Shown piece by piece: positions 5,875 to 6,561 of a DNA stretch of 6,561 bases (the stretch's first letter is position 1; every line of letters starts with the position of its first letter). The position numbers and the translations under genes are program-made. Under the pieces are notes generated by a model. The model did not search any database. It was not told where the DNA came from and worked only from the letters and a program-made list of their open reading frames with translations. Origin of the DNA: Desulfobacterales bacterium (GTDB lineage Bacteria; Desulfobacterota; Desulfobacteria; Desulfobacterales; DAOWNP01); the NCBI GenBank assembly GCA_030149595.1, contig JASFBI010000111.1, forward strand, positions 1-6,561, in the 5' to 3' direction.

Positions 5875-6561
5875 ATGTCAAAAACAGGTAAAAAAAACTT
5901 TTTTAGGCTTTTTATTTTTATTTTGAATGTAACTTTGTTTTGTACAGCATGTGATAAAGTTAAAAAAACTGAAGAACAGGGAATATTATTACTTGGTTCA
6001 TGGAAGATGAAAATAAGAAATACTAATAAAATACTTATATTTAAAACGAATAATGTATTTGTTTATGAGGAACGGGTAGAAGGGCGGTTTTCAAAAATAA
6101 TAGAAAAAAAAGGTAATGTTATTGGTAAGTGGACACAAGAAAACAATTTATTGCATATATCATTGACTGCAAAAGATTCTGATATTGATATTCCATGGGA
6201 TCAAGATGAAACCATAACATTTAATATAGTTGAATTAACAAAAAAAAAGCTGGTTTTTTTAGAACAAAATGGCAGGGAATATAAATGGGAAAGGGTAAGA
6301 AGTGGAAAAACTGTTATGGAAGATCAGAATCAGTTTGTAGTAAAGTTAGCTCCCATAGTTGTAAATTTGAAAAGAACCAATGCAAAAAAAAAGTGGTATT
6401 TATGCTTGGAAATTGAGTTTGTGCTTGAACGCTTAAAGTATAATATAAATGATGTTCATCCCAGGGTGAGGGAACTTGTTATTTTTTTTTTAAGTTCTCT
6501 TGAACATAGAGATGTAAGTAACATTAAAAAAGTAGGTCTTATTTCTGAAATATTAAAAAAG
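5875..6561 (+). CDS. Lipoprotein with lipocalin-like and FliL-like parts (runs off right edge)
   Basis: The first 229 codons of an exported lipoprotein. Residues 1-25 form a signal (basic MSKTGKKNFFR, hydrophobic LFIFILNVTLF) ending in CTA before C26, a lipobox that is slightly off consensus at -3. Residues 40-145 look like a small lipocalin-type beta domain: GSWKMKI, then ILIFKTNNVFVYEE, then GNVIGKWTQENNLLHISL and a final YKWERVR. From about residue 152, FVVKLAPIVVNLKRTNAKKK and then WYLCLEIEFVLE, RVRELVIFFLSSLEHRDVSN and KVGLISEILKK follow the FliL C-terminal domain pattern (PIVVNL, short gap, YLxxxIEF, RxRExxIxxLSS). FliL is normally anchored by a transmembrane helix, so a lipid anchor with an inserted beta domain is unusual. 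It may be a stator- or envelope-associated protein rather than the flagellar FliL itself. The start has only a weak ribosome site (CTGATAAAATT); the frame is closed upstream by TAA at 5851. Confidence 0.75.
   Translation, partial: MSKTGKKNFFRLFIFILNVTLFCTACDKVKKTEEQGILLLGSWKMKIRNTNKILIFKTNNVFVYEERVEGRFSKIIEKKGNVIGKWTQENNLLHISLTAKDSDIDIPWDQDETITFNIVELTKKKLVFLEQNGREYKWERVRSGKTVMEDQNQFVVKLAPIVVNLKRTNAKKKWYLCLEIEFVLERLKYNINDVHPRVRELVIFFLSSLEHRDVSNIKKVGLISEILKK

Noticed and set aside
1..6561. tRNA, rRNA or CRISPR array
   Set aside because: No cloverleaf with CCA-type acceptor and TTC loop, no rRNA-like stretch, and no regularly spaced repeats were seen.

Overview
The window is AT-rich (roughly one third G+C by eye) with bacterial gene layout. 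A TonB-dependent outer-membrane receptor and lipoprotein signals point to a Gram-negative. A HesB/IscA-like gene with an in-frame TGA read as selenocysteine, an apparent CobN-family relic and a GFISTR-type GT4 glycosyltransferase together suggest a sulfate-reducer-like member of the Desulfobacterota (Desulfobacteraceae-like). That assignment is inference from gene content, not from a marker gene.

Layout. 1-1019 (minus): first 339 codons of a TonB-dependent receptor running off the left edge. 1020-1507: no gene. It holds a sigma70-like promoter (1314-1343), a leader of about 290 nt, an intrinsic terminator inside that leader 40 nt upstream of the receptor start, an 18-bp direct repeat and two terminator-like hairpins. 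1508-1822: a graveyard where a degraded CobN-like C-terminal fragment (minus) abuts a frameshifted IS630-type transposase C-terminus (plus). 1896-4888 (minus): a two-gene unit, a GT4 glycosyltransferase followed after 10 nt by recN. The glycosyltransferase's conserved first 30 or so residues are out of frame with the rest at a run of ten A. 4889-5147: divergent intergenic region with a good promoter for the rightward gene. 5148-5465 (plus): HesB/IscA-like selenoprotein, missed by ordinary ORF calling because of TGA. 5466-5874: no gene, but a large hairpin, further inverted repeats and a compact multi-helix element that could compete with a terminator just upstream of the next gene. 5875-6561 (plus): a lipoprotein with a lipocalin-like N-terminal part and a FliL-like C-terminal part, cut by the right edge.

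How they fit. The receptor and the CobN-like relic are compatible with an uptake locus for a tetrapyrrole or metal complex whose chelatase partner was lost, with the IS630 remnant as a possible cause; the ligand cannot be told from the sequence. The glycosyltransferase and recN are probably co-transcribed but not obviously related in function. The selenoprotein has its own promoter and end hairpin and looks monocistronic. The most interesting items are the Sec codon, the A10 frame break, the lipoprotein-FliL domain combination and the two possible attenuator-like leaders.
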